A stretch of DNA of 15,855 bases from Acidobacteriaceae bacterium (GTDB lineage: Bacteria; Acidobacteriota; Terriglobia; Terriglobales; Acidobacteriaceae). Under the pieces are notes generated by a model. That model had not been told where the DNA came from, ran no database searches, and saw only the letters and a program-made list of their open reading frames with translations. The stretch is from the NCBI GenBank assembly GCA_030049955.1, contig JASIJX010000201.1:1-15855 (forward strand). Direction: 5' to 3'. The translations under genes were made by a program, and so were the position numbers. Shown one piece after another: positions 1 through 8,085 of the stretch (within the stretch, counting starts at the first letter, position 1; the number at the start of each line of letters is the position of its first letter).

Positions 1-17
1 TTGCGACTGATTCGCAA
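1..17 (+). promoter_or_regulatory. Fur-box-like palindrome in front of the Fur-family gene
   Basis: The first 17 bases, TTGCGACTGATTCGCAA, form an 8-1-8 inverted repeat with a single mismatched pair (the outer six bases TTGCGA/TCGCAA match perfectly). This resembles the classical Fur-box form with arms reading TTGCGAAT around one central base. It ends 2 bp before the AGGGGA ribosome-binding site of the following Fur-family gene, a position suited to autorepression. The site may extend left of the window, and no promoter elements can be seen because the window starts here. The palindrome is seen directly; that Fur binds it is inference. Confidence 0.55.
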
Positions 18-31
18 TTAGGGGATTGCCC

Positions 32-484
32 GTGTTCCAACGTTGCGCGTTATTGAGAGAGGTGGAAGCTAAAGGGGTGCGGTTGACTGCGCAGCGCCGC
101 GCCCTGATTGCGACCATTCAGGAAGCAAAAACGCATCTGGATGCAGCGAGCCTGCTCGAGTTGGCGCGTGAGCGCGACCCCAATATCAACCGCGCAACGG
201 TGTACAGAACCATCGAGCTGCTCAAGAAGCTCGGCATGCTCGACGAGCTTGATCTGATGCATCTGAACGGCGAGAAACACTACTACGAAGTCAGGACGCA
301 ACAGGACCATTTGCATCTGGCCTGCTTCGCCTGCGGAGGAATCATCGAGTTCGCAACTCCTGCATTCGAGATGTTGAAACAAGAGATTGCTGTGAAGAAT
401 GACTTTGAAATTCAGGTCATTCGGCTGGAAGCAGGAGGGATTTGCAGCGCGTGTGCTCGAGAAAAGAAGAAAAATCTGCAATAA
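32..484 (+). CDS. Fur-family metal-dependent transcriptional regulator
   Basis: Cytoplasmic metal-sensing repressor of the Fur/PerR/Zur family, about 150 residues, the normal family length. Numbering from a possible TTG at 26, the winged-helix DNA-binding domain covers about residues 15-80, with the recognition helix in INRATVYRTIELL. The dimerisation domain carries two structural-zinc CxxC pairs (C100/C103 and C140/C143). Regulatory-site ligands are also in place: H37, E88, H95, H97 and E108, matching the family pattern. Glutamate at E88, where PerR has an oxidisable-site aspartate, leans towards Fur rather than PerR, but this is not decisive. I prefer the GTG start at 32 because AGGGGA at 20-25 lies 6 bp before it; the TTG at 26 abuts that site. 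A Fur-box-like palindrome sits just upstream. The next genes, a multicopper oxidase and a TonB receptor, are plausible targets but show no similar box. Confidence 0.93.
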   Translation: MFQRCALLREVEAKGVRLTAQRRALIATIQEAKTHLDAASLLELARERDPNINRATVYRTIELLKKLGMLDELDLMHLNGEKHYYEVRTQQDHLHLACFACGGIIEFATPAFEMLKQEIAVKNDFEIQVIRLEAGGICSACAREKKKNLQ

Positions 485-492
485 CAAACTGA

Positions 493-540
493 ACCAGATC
501 CCCGCGGCTGACTCTTGGCGGAGAGCCGCGAGGATCTGGT
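493..540 (+). terminator. Long hairpin after the Fur-family gene
   Basis: Two 17-base arms (493-509 and 524-540) are reverse complements except for one C/A mismatch, with a 14-base loop. The left arm begins 8 bp after the regulator's stop codon. There is no T-run after the right arm, so this is not a standard intrinsic terminator. It may still end or attenuate transcription, or act as a protein-binding palindrome. Confidence 0.4.
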
Positions 541-611
541 AAACCACAGCCGGACAAGCCGCGGGTTGCCTCTACTATAGGGGCCCTGCCCGCAAGGTTC
601 AACAGTTATGA

Positions 612-637
612 GGGCCAACGGCTCGCGTCGTTGGCCC
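612..637 (+). terminator. GC-rich hairpin in the leader of the multicopper oxidase
   Basis: GGGCCAACG (612-620) pairs perfectly with CGTTGGCCC (629-637). A G-U and a C-G pair extend the stem to 11 bp around the tetraloop TCGC. The right arm ends 36 bp before the ATG at 674 and is followed only after some 15 bases by a T-rich stretch. It could be a weak terminator of the Fur-family gene or an mRNA leader structure for the oxidase. Confidence 0.35.
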
Positions 638-673
638 GGAAGCTAAAGTTGCGTTCTTTTGCGAGGCAAGGAA

Positions 674-3214
674 ATGAAGGGTAGAGCAGTTCCTCTGTCA
701 TGGCGTACTGTTGTCTTTTCCCTTACAGTTTTGGTTCCTTTGCTGCCGGCAATGGCAGCGCCAGCCCAAACCCAGCGCCGGTACCCAGGCCGCGGCGCTG
801 TCTCAGCACAGGATTTCTCCAAGCTGACCTCACCCGCAGCAGTGGGCACAACGGCCGCAGATCAGGTCTGCGCGCGATACACGACGGGCTCGGTCGTTTC
901 CGATCCTCCCGTGCTCCAGAGCCAGAATGGCGTGCTCGAAGTCACGATTGGTTTCTACACCGTGACCGATTCGCAGGGACTGGTGCGCTACTGCTACGTA
1001 ACCAACACCGGGCTTGAAGCTCCCACCCTGGTTGTCAATCCCGGCGATAACCTCATCATCCATTTCCAGAACGAGCTTCCTGCGGCCACAGCGTCGAGCA
1101 TGAGCGACAACATGGCCAGCATGAAGATGACGCTCTCGAACGACGCCACAACAAGCACCAGTCCCGCTTGCAACGGCACGATGGGGACCAATGTTACCAA
1201 CATTCACTTTCATGGAACGGACATCGCGCCGGTTTGCGGCCAGGATGAAGTCATTCATACGCTCGTTCAGCCGGGGCAAAGCTTCGATTACAACGTAACG
1301 ATTCCAACTACAGAGCCGCCCGGCCTCTACTGGTATCACCCGCACCCGCACGGCATCTCCGAAGGTCAGGTACAGGGCGGAGCCACAGGCGCGCTGATCG
1401 TCGAGGGCATCCAGAACGTCTTTCCATCGCTGGCCGGAATGCCCACGCGGACGCTGGTACTCCGCGACCAGCTCCTGCCCGCATCTGAAGCTAATGACAA
1501 CAACATCCCTGCGTGGGATCTGTCGATCAACTATATTCCGGTTACGTATCCCAGCTATACGCCGGCTGTGATCGACACCCCTCCGGGCGAGCAGGAGTTG
1601 TGGCGTGTGGCGAATACTGCTGCCGACACCATTCTGAACCTTCAATACGTCGTCAACGGCACTGCCCAGCCGATGCAGGTGTACTCGATTGACGGTTATC
1701 CCCTCTCGTCAGGCGGAAGCGCGACTCAGACAACAATTCAGCTTGGGCCCGGAGCGCGTGCTGAATTTGTCGTGACCACGCCCAACATCGGCGATACCGC
1801 GCAACTCGTCACCCAATACCAGAACACCGGCCCCGACGGAGATTACGATCCCACGCGGCCGATTGCCAACGTCGTGAGCCAGAATGGCGCGCCCCCTCCG
1901 GCGCAGGTGCCATCCACAATCAGCCCTGTGAACACCACGCTGTATAACAGTTTGGCGAATCTCACGCCCGTGGCTCACCGCAACCTGTATTTCTCCGAGG
2001 TGTTGCAGAATCCCGCAAACCCGAACAGTCCCACGACCTTCTACATCACCGAAGAAGGCCAGACTCCCGCCATCTTCACGATGGACCAGCAGCCCAACAT
2101 AGTTGTCCATGCGGGAACAGTCGAGGACTGGACAATTGAAAACCGGGCCCAGGAAGACCACCTCTTCCACATTCATCAGCTTCACTTCCAGGTGTTGGCC
2201 ATCGACGGTCAACCCGTTAACGATCCAGCCCTGCGCGACACCATGGACATTCCCTACTGGAGCGGCAGCGGACCGTACCACAGCATCACGGTCCGCATGG
2301 ACTTTAGTGATCCGAACGTCGTTGGCACCTTCGTGTATCACTGCCATATCCTCGAGCACGAAGACGGCGGCATGATGGGTGAAATCGAAGTGCTGCCGCC
2401 CGGCTCGCCTGCGACCGCAACAGTAACTGCCTCGACATCGAGCATCGCTCCAAATCAGAATGTCACGCTGACCGCGAATGTGGCGGACGCGAGCACCGGT
2501 CAGCCAACTCCCACGGGACTCGTGCAATTCCAATTAAATGGCGAGAACGTCGGCAATCCCGCGACCATCACAAACGGAGTGGCCACGCTGACGACAGCAG
2601 TGGACGGCAATGTCGGCAGCAACAATCTGACGGCGTTCTATGAAGGCGACACGACCTATACCGAGGTGACCTCGCCCTCGATCCCGATCACAGTCTCTCC
2701 ATTCGGACTGACCTCTTCGGGCGCTACCGCGGCCGCAGGAGCGGCTGCTATTGCGACGGTGAATGTCAACGTCGCGAGCAACTACACGAACCTCATCAAC
2801 CTTGCCTGCACGCTGCCCTCGAACCTGACGGAAGCTGCGTGCTTCGTGAATCCAACCTCGATCAACGCCACTGGCCAGGTGCAGCTGACGGTCAACACCA
2901 CCCCGGCGCATCCAACCAGCAGCAAGCTGAACGGGCGGCCGGGATGGCTAGCCGCCGGCGGGGGAGCCAGTCTTGCCTGTATCGTTCTTCTCATTCTCCC
3001 GCGGCGCAGATGGCGCAACGCGGCTCTAAGTACGCTGGCAATCCTGGCAATCACGCTAACCATCATCGGTTGCGGCAACGGCTCGGCACAGTTCGATCCC
3101 GGAAGTGCAAAGGGCTCCTACGTGGTCGTCATCACGGGCACAGCAGGCAGCGGGACAGGAAGTAGTTCAGGACAATACCAGACCAGCGTAGACGTTCCAA
3201 TCACCATTCAGTAA
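674..3214 (+). CDS. Exported multicopper oxidase (CueO/laccase type) with Ig-like and membrane tail
   Basis: Couples one-electron oxidation of a substrate (Cu(I), phenols or similar in this family) to reduction of O2 to water, outside the cytoplasm. Numbering from a possible TTG at 659, the signal peptide is about residues 6-35. All four copper-ligand motifs are intact: HFH 183-185, HPHPHG 227-232, HLFHIH 501-506 and HCHILEH 561-567 with axial M572, so type 1, 2 and 3 copper sites should all form. A short Met-rich stretch (147-157) interrupts domain 1. After the cupredoxin core (to about 580) comes an Ig-like domain (about 584-680) and a second beta region. This is interrupted by two hydrophobic helices (about 762-780 and 788-804) flanking PRRRWR, then Ile-Ile-Gly-Cys at C805 and a Gly/Ser-rich end. 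The core matches the usual length; the roughly 270-residue tail is extra. I chose ATG 674 because GAGG at 662-665 is 8 bp upstream. The TonB receptor follows after 35 bp. Confidence 0.93.
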   Translation: MKGRAVPLSWRTVVFSLTVLVPLLPAMAAPAQTQRRYPGRGAVSAQDFSKLTSPAAVGTTAADQVCARYTTGSVVSDPPVLQSQNGVLEVTIGFYTVTDSQGLVRYCYVTNTGLEAPTLVVNPGDNLIIHFQNELPAATASSMSDNMASMKMTLSNDATTSTSPACNGTMGTNVTNIHFHGTDIAPVCGQDEVIHTLVQPGQSFDYNVTIPTTEPPGLYWYHPHPHGISEGQVQGGATGALIVEGIQNVFPSLAGMPTRTLVLRDQLLPASEANDNNIPAWDLSINYIPVTYPSYTPAVIDTPPGEQELWRVANTAADTILNLQYVVNGTAQPMQVYSIDGYPLSSGGSATQTTIQLGPGARAEFVVTTPNIGDTAQLVTQYQNTGPDGDYDPTRPIANVVSQNGAPPPAQVPSTISPVNTTLYNSLANLTPVAHRNLYFSEVLQNPANPNSPTTFYITEEGQTPAIFTMDQQPNIVVHAGTVEDWTIENRAQEDHLFHIHQLHFQVLAIDGQPVNDPALRDTMDIPYWSGSGPYHSITVRMDFSDPNVVGTFVYHCHILEHEDGGMMGEIEVLPPGSPATATVTASTSSIAPNQNVTLTANVADASTGQPTPTGLVQFQLNGENVGNPATITNGVATLTTAVDGNVGSNNLTAFYEGDTTYTEVTSPSIPITVSPFGLTSSGATAAAGAAAIATVNVNVASNYTNLINLACTLPSNLTEAACFVNPTSINATGQVQLTVNTTPAHPTSSKLNGRPGWLAAGGGASLACIVLLILPRRRWRNAALSTLAILAITLTIIGCGNGSAQFDPGSAKGSYVVVITGTAGSGTGSSSGQYQTSVDVPITIQ

Positions 3215-3249
3215 GGGCTACTGCCCACAGAGAGTCGAGAAAAGTGAGC

Positions 3250-6200
3250 ATGTCGAGCAGAGGCCTTCATACCATCATCAGAATCGCCACAGTCATCTTT
3301 TTGCTATCAACCTTTTCGGGCGGGATGCTCTGGGCCAGCGTGAGCGGGAGTATCTCCGGCACGATAAAGGACCCATCGGGGAATATTATTGTCAATGCAC
3401 ACGTCGTCGTGAGAGAGATAAATACCGGACTCTCCTACAGTACGCACACCGACAGCAAGGGCTACTACACATTCCCGGTTATGCCCGTTGGTCGTTACGC
3501 GCTCGATGTCGAATCCCCTGGATTCGGTAAGTACGAACGAAAAGATATTGCTCTCGACACCAGCGCAGCACTCACGCTCAATGTAGTCCTCCAAGTTGGA
3601 GATGTCTCCCAAAGCGTGACAGTCACGGACAACACGCTCCATGTCGAAACCACCAGCACGCAACTGGGCCAGGTCATTACTGGGCGGCAAATGGCCGCTG
3701 TGCCTCTTAATGGCCGCAGCTATACAGATCTGCTGTCTCTCCAGCCGGGCGTCACACCAGAAACGGCCATTACCGACACGACTGTGCAGGATGTCGGCGC
3801 GACGACTTTAAATCCCTCGGGCACGCTCAATCCCGGCAGCCTTTCCGTGAATGGGCAGCGCGAAATGGCGAACTATTTCGGCGTGAACGGCAGCGATGTG
3901 GAAGAAGACGTCAATGCCGGTACGGCGGTGATTCCCGACCTCGATTCGATCGCCGAATTCCGCATCATCACCAGCAATTTTGACGCGGAGTATGGCGAGT
4001 ATAGCGGCGGCCAGATCAGTGTCGTCACAAAATCTGGAACCAACGCATTTCATGGCAGCACCTTCGAGTTCCTGCGCAACACTGATCTCGATGCGCGCAA
4101 TTACTTCTCGCCAACGCGCGGCGCCTTCCGGCAAAACCAATTCGGCGGGACCTACGGCGGCCCGATCAGGCGCAACAAGCTCTTTTTCTTCCTTGACTAT
4201 CAGGGAACGCGACAGACGCAGGGAATCGATACGGGCAACATCGCCGTGCCATCCAATGCCGACCGGACCGGCAATCTTTCCGATTTCACCACCGGAACCT
4301 CCGGTAACCAGTTGAGTGGCCTTGTGAGCGGACCCTATTTCGCGAACATCCTGACGCAAAAGCTTGGATACCAGGTCGTGGCAGGCGAGCCGTACTATCT
4401 GCCTGGATGCACCTCATCTTCCACCTGCGTCTTTCCCAATGCGATGATTCCGCAGAGTGCATGGTCCGTTCCGGCGCAGAGGATGTTGCAATACATCCCA
4501 GCCCCGAATACGGCGCAGGGAACCTTCGCTACGTCCTCTTATAACCAGACGGTGCGCGATGACAAGGCCGGCTCGCGCATCGACTGGAACACGCGCTGGG
4601 GGCTGATCTCGGGCTATTACTTTATCGACGACTTCTACCTCGTCAATCCCTATCCTGTTGCGCAGAGCGGCGCCAGCGTTCCCGGCTTCTCGGCGGGCAC
4701 TGCAGGGCGCGCGCAGCTAGTCTCGCTGGGAGACACGAAGACCTTCGGCGCAACAATGGTGAACGAGTTCCATCTGAGCTTTATGCGTGACAACACGAAC
4801 CTGGGCCAGCCGATCGGTGGCCGCGGCGTCAGCCTCGCATCGCAAGGATTTGTCAACGCAGACGGAACAGACAGCATCGTGGCTCTCGATCCCAAAGGGC
4901 AAAGCGTCGAAAACCTCAACTTCAATGCCTACTCCACGGGCGCTGCAGCCAACCAGCTCATTCAGGCGAACAACACCTACCAGGTATCGGATAACTTCTC
5001 GAAGGTGCTGGGCAATCACACCATGAAATTCGGCGCGGAGTTCCATGCCGACCAGGTCAATGCTGCTCCCATCGCGCAGTTCAATGGCAGCTTCGTCTTC
5101 GCAGGGCAGGAAACCGGCGTCGATTTTGCCGATTTCCTGATCGGCGTGCCCAGTCAGTACAACCAGAGCCAGCTCAATCCGTTCTACGATCGCAACAAAT
5201 ATGCCGGCCTCTTTGCGCAGGACAGTTGGCGTGCGCTCCGAACCTTGACGCTCAACTACGGTCTCCGCTGGGACCGTATCGCTCCATGGTCGGAAAAGTA
5301 TAACCAGATTTCAACCTTTGTGCCGGGTGCGCAGTCGGTGGTCTTCCCCGGCGCGCCTCCGGGCATCCTCTATCCCGGCGATCCGGGCATACCCAACACG
5401 TTATCTCCCATTGATGAGCTGAACTTCTCGCCGCGCGTCGGAGTGGCCTGGTCTCCTCAACGCTCGGCTGGCACGGTTCTCGGAAGAATCCTCGGATCGC
5501 CGGGCACAACCAGCATTCGCGCCAGTTACGGCGATTTCTACACGGCCATCGACGCCACTTCGGTTGGAGTGCTGGCGGCCAATGCTCCTTATGGAACGAC
5601 CTACTCAAGCCCGGAGCCCCCGCTTTTTGCAACACCCTTCATCGGCGCGGCAGACGGGGCCAACAACGGCCAACCCTTCCCGTACAAATTTGCGCCGCTC
5701 GACTCATCACGGAGTCATCCTGATGCAGATATCGATTGGCCGACCTACGAGCCAATCAGCGGCATCCCAGGATATGACAGCCACAACCACACGCCATACA
5801 CCGAGGAGTGGTCGCTTTCGATCGAGCGCCAAGTCGGACCGAAGACCGTCCTCGACGCGACCTATATCGGCTCTTCCACACACCGTGAGCGCGTGTTGAT
5901 TGCAGAAAATCCAGGGAATCCTGCTCTCTGCCTTAGCCTCAGCCAGCCAAGCGATGTGATCTTCGGAACGCTGACCTGCGGGCCTTACGGCGAAGATACG
6001 GTCTACTATCCGGCCGCAGGCGGCAGTGTGAACGGAACCCGTCAACAGCTCGGCCCCAACTTCGGAAGCAATGCACTCCAATCGAACATCGGCCGCGCCA
6101 ACTACAACGCGCTTGAGCTTAGCGCGCGGCACACCTCTGGCAGGCTTGAGTTCGATGCCTCCTACACCTACGGCAAATCACTCGACCTTTCGTCGAATAT

Positions 6201-6813
6201 TGGCGAAGAGGTCAATCCGTTCAATCCTGCGCTGAGCTACGCCATCTCTTCCTACGACATTAAGCAAAACTTTGTCGTCAGCTACGATTATCAGTTGCCT
6301 TTCGATCAGCTTTTCCGTCCCACCCGCCTGACCAAAGGCTGGTCGCTTTCAGGTATCACCCATTTCTCGACTGGCTTCCCAGTCACGATGATCAATAACG
6401 GCGACAACTCACTGATCGGGACCAATCCGAATGGAGTGAACAACTCAAGCATCGACGAGCCCGACTATGACGGCGGTCCGCTCGAACTGAGCACGAATCC
6501 GCGCAACAACGGAAACAGCTACTTCAACACTGCGGCGTTCAGCATGAATGCGCTGGGAAGCCCGGGCACCTCGAAGCGGCGTTTCTTCTACGGTCCCGGG
6601 CAGGACAACTACGATACGTCGATCGCCAGAACGCTACGTTTCACGGACACGAAAAGTTTGCTGTTCCGCGTGGAGGCATTCAACGTCTTCAACCATACCC
6701 AGTTCTTTGGCCCGCAGGCTGTCGACGGCAATATCGGCAGCTCGACTTTTGGCAATGTAATCAGCGCAGCATCGCCTCGCATTCTGCAGGGCGCGATTAA
6801 GTTCGCCTTCTAA
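3250..6813 (+). CDS. Oar-type TonB-dependent outer-membrane receptor
   Basis: Outer-membrane beta-barrel for energised uptake (or surface handling) of an unknown ligand. Numbering from the in-frame GTG at 3244, the signal peptide is about residues 3-32 (cleavage near WAS). A carboxypeptidase-regulatory-like beta domain follows (about 34-115, with DPSGNIIVNAHVVV and KGYYTFPVMPVGRYAL). The plug domain starts near 125 and runs past YSGGQISVVTKSGTNAFHGS. The remainder is a long barrel ending in phenylalanine (IKFAF), the usual C-terminal assembly signal. The total of about 1,190 residues and the end region FNVFNHTQFF...GNIGSSTFGNV are typical of the large acidobacterial receptor family. Two cysteine pairs in probable loops could form disulfides. 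The start is uncertain between GTG 3244 and ATG 3250; GAGA at 3237-3240 suits the ATG better. It follows the multicopper oxidase by 35 bp and is probably cotranscribed. The ligand cannot be read from the sequence. Confidence 0.95.
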   Translation: MSSRGLHTIIRIATVIFLLSTFSGGMLWASVSGSISGTIKDPSGNIIVNAHVVVREINTGLSYSTHTDSKGYYTFPVMPVGRYALDVESPGFGKYERKDIALDTSAALTLNVVLQVGDVSQSVTVTDNTLHVETTSTQLGQVITGRQMAAVPLNGRSYTDLLSLQPGVTPETAITDTTVQDVGATTLNPSGTLNPGSLSVNGQREMANYFGVNGSDVEEDVNAGTAVIPDLDSIAEFRIITSNFDAEYGEYSGGQISVVTKSGTNAFHGSTFEFLRNTDLDARNYFSPTRGAFRQNQFGGTYGGPIRRNKLFFFLDYQGTRQTQGIDTGNIAVPSNADRTGNLSDFTTGTSGNQLSGLVSGPYFANILTQKLGYQVVAGEPYYLPGCTSSSTCVFPNAMIPQSAWSVPAQRMLQYIPAPNTAQGTFATSSYNQTVRDDKAGSRIDWNTRWGLISGYYFIDDFYLVNPYPVAQSGASVPGFSAGTAGRAQLVSLGDTKTFGATMVNEFHLSFMRDNTNLGQPIGGRGVSLASQGFVNADGTDSIVALDPKGQSVENLNFNAYSTGAAANQLIQANNTYQVSDNFSKVLGNHTMKFGAEFHADQVNAAPIAQFNGSFVFAGQETGVDFADFLIGVPSQYNQSQLNPFYDRNKYAGLFAQDSWRALRTLTLNYGLRWDRIAPWSEKYNQISTFVPGAQSVVFPGAPPGILYPGDPGIPNTLSPIDELNFSPRVGVAWSPQRSAGTVLGRILGSPGTTSIRASYGDFYTAIDATSVGVLAANAPYGTTYSSPEPPLFATPFIGAADGANNGQPFPYKFAPLDSSRSHPDADIDWPTYEPISGIPGYDSHNHTPYTEEWSLSIERQVGPKTVLDATYIGSSTHRERVLIAENPGNPALCLSLSQPSDVIFGTLTCGPYGEDTVYYPAAGGSVNGTRQQLGPNFGSNALQSNIGRANYNALELSARHTSGRLEFDASYTYGKSLDLSSNIGEEVNPFNPALSYAISSYDIKQNFVVSYDYQLPFDQLFRPTRLTKGWSLSGITHFSTGFPVTMINNGDNSLIGTNPNGVNNSSIDEPDYDGGPLELSTNPRNNGNSYFNTAAFSMNALGSPGTSKRRFFYGPGQDNYDTSIARTLRFTDTKSLLFRVEAFNVFNHTQFFGPQAVDGNIGSSTFGNVISAASPRILQGAIKFAF

Positions 6814-7111
6814 GGCGTGGATCGGAGATAAGTTCCGAAAGCAATACCATGGCGCCAACTTGGACATTGGGGTAAGTCCCGTATCGCGCGCCGGGATCGG
6901 GCCCGACGGGCGGCTATCATAACTTCGACTGCGGAAACAACGAGCAAGCCGTTGGCATCCGCATGGTGTCCTGAATGGGTGGATCGGCTTCCTAGAGGTT
7001 CATAGCGGGCAGATAATTCGCACGCGATGACTTTTCCAAATTGAAGCAGGTCGCAACGCAATCTCCGCTGAGCGAAGCAGACCAACTGCAATTTGAAGCT
7101 TTGTTTCTCTT
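6814..7111. other. Intergenic stretch between convergent genes, no supported gene
   Basis: About 300 bp lie between the receptor stop and the stop of the minus-strand DUF4149-like gene. Open frames across it are short, have no recognisable family, no good ribosome-binding site and overlap both neighbours. I found no convincing bidirectional terminator. The most stable local structure is a GC-rich segment around 6880-6915, which is not a clean stem with a T-run. Confidence 0.5.
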
Positions 7112-7681
7112 TTAGCTTTTCTCGTGTGTTGGTTGAAGGCAATGGATAGCGCCGGCATCGGTACCGTACTCTTTGCTGCTGGCAGAGTACTGAGTCCGAG
7201 GTTCGGCTGGAAAATTCCAGGCAAGTAAGGCCATCAAGGTGATTCCGCCAACAGCAAGCGCTATTTCCAACAGCTCTGAAGCATAGCGCAGTTTCTGGAG
7301 GGGCTCCTGGTTTGGGTCATTTGGAGGAGCATTGCGGACCGCGCCTTCTGCCGCCAAGCGGGCGTGTTCTATCCGAGGTGCGATCCAGAACTGTGAAAAC
7401 CCGGTCAGCACCAGCAGACCGACCGCAACCACGGTCAGTGGAAGCACGCTGCGCGGAAGCGCCCTGAATTTATGGGCCGCGTAAAGCAGAATCAAAAAGG
7501 CGATCCCTACCCAGATCCCTTCATAATGCAAATCATGGAAACCTCTTCCGATGATTGTGCCTGTGATGTGCGGGTTTGCGCCTGAGCGGAGGACCTCAGA
7601 AACAACTATTGGAAAGAACAGAACTCCACCAATCCACATGGCCAGGGCAAAAAGAATTAACGTGCGCACGATCAATTTCAT
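7112..7681 (-). CDS. DUF4149-like integral membrane protein
   Basis: A 189-residue inner-membrane protein with about four helices (residues 5-27, 53-70, 78-100 and 135-155). The MWIGGVLFFP sequence in helix 1 and FSQFWIAPRIEHAR at the end of helix 3 resemble the DUF4149/TMEM205-like family, whose biochemical role is not established. The soluble loop 103-130 is rich in Pro, Asn and Gln, and the last 30 residues are hydrophilic and probably cytoplasmic. The start is well supported: AAAGGA lies 7 bp upstream of the ATG. It stands alone on the minus strand, convergent with the TonB receptor and divergent from the four-gene unit at 8167, so the gap at 7682-8166 presumably holds promoters for both directions. 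Confidence 0.75.
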   Translation of the reverse strand: MKLIVRTLILFALAMWIGGVLFFPIVVSEVLRSGANPHITGTIIGRGFHDLHYEGIWVGIAFLILLYAAHKFRALPRSVLPLTVVAVGLLVLTGFSQFWIAPRIEHARLAAEGAVRNAPPNDPNQEPLQKLRYASELLEIALAVGGITLMALLAWNFPAEPRTQYSASSKEYGTDAGAIHCLQPTHEKS

Positions 7682-7831
7682 TCAATGATCCTTTGTCTTG
7701 AAGCTGGAGACCGGCTACAGAAAAACGGGGCGAGACTTTGCGATTGACGGTTACGTCCTCGCTTGCGTCATCGTCCATCTCGGAAGAGAATCGTGCCAAT
7801 CACTTTATCTGGGTACCGTCCGGGCTAACAA

Positions 7832-7845
7832 CCATCTTAAGATGG
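7832..7845. promoter_or_regulatory. Perfect 14-bp palindrome, candidate operator
   Basis: CCATCTTAAGATGG is fully self-complementary. The same half-sites (CCATC and GATGG, 4 bp apart) recur at 8056-8069. Shared half-sites with identical spacing in one divergent intergenic region suggest a pair of operators, but the binding protein is unknown. Confidence 0.4.
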
Positions 7846-7873
7846 GTGTTCAGATCGAACTTTCGATGAAGAT
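7832..7873 (+). repeat. Diverged direct repeat, copy 1 (copy 2 at 8056-8098)
   Basis: About 42 bp starting with the CCATC-N4-GATGG dyad resemble the stretch starting at 8056. After the shared dyad both copies carry ATC, then AACTTTC, then ATGAAGA, allowing a one-base gap. Roughly two thirds to three quarters of positions agree. Either an old duplication or two fragments of related coding sequence would explain it. Confidence 0.4.
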
Positions 7874-8017
7874 GTCCTTACTGTTGCGCAGGTTTTCCGG
7901 CAATTCAGGCAGCAATATAGGTATAACGGCTGTCAACCTGAAGCACGGCAATGGCTGCAGCCATCGAGGCCGCACCGGTATCTCGTACAAAGTACGCGCG
8001 AGCATTTTTTCTACAAC

Positions 8018-8051
8018 TTCTTCGGGGCTCCTAGTTCTTCGGGGCTCCTAG
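8018..8051 (+). repeat. Perfect 17-bp tandem duplication
   Basis: TTCTTCGGGGCTCCTAG occurs twice back to back (8018-8034 and 8035-8051) with no mismatch. Because 17 is not a multiple of three, the duplication would shift any reading frame through it, which argues against coding. Identity of the two copies suggests a recent slippage or duplication event. Confidence 0.9.
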
Positions 8052-8055
8052 GTGT

Positions 8056-8069
8056 CCATCAAAAGATGG
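8056..8069. promoter_or_regulatory. Second CCATC-N4-GATGG dyad, candidate operator
   Basis: CCATCAAAAGATGG has the same inverted half-sites and 4-bp spacer length as the palindrome at 7832-7845. It lies about 100 bp upstream of the ATG at 8167, a reasonable position for control of the four-gene unit. Confidence 0.4.
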
Positions 8070-8085
8070 AGCTATTCATCCAACT

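Noticed and set aside
830..2533. Long minus-strand open frames opposite the multicopper oxidase
   Set aside because: The plus strand carries all four copper motifs; the opposite frames are Arg/Gly-rich without any domain.
6814..7142. Minus-strand frame of 110 codons after the TonB receptor
   Set aside because: It overlaps the ends of both neighbours, is Arg/Ser/His-rich and has no recognisable domain or ribosome-binding site.
7850..8005. Minus-strand frame of 51 codons (MLARTLYEIP to IESSI)
   Set aside because: Its composition looks somewhat protein-like and it could be a gene fragment, but there is no ribosome-binding site or recognisable relative, and an upstream stop falls in the tandem repeat.
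7698..8051. Plus-strand frame of 117 codons in the divergent gap
   Set aside because: It has no good ribosome-binding site and no recognisable family, it spans the palindrome and the frame-breaking tandem repeat, and its stop lies in the second repeat copy.
8018..8051. Tandem repeat as a CRISPR array
   Set aside because: There are only two copies, adjacent, with no spacer and no cas genes in the window.
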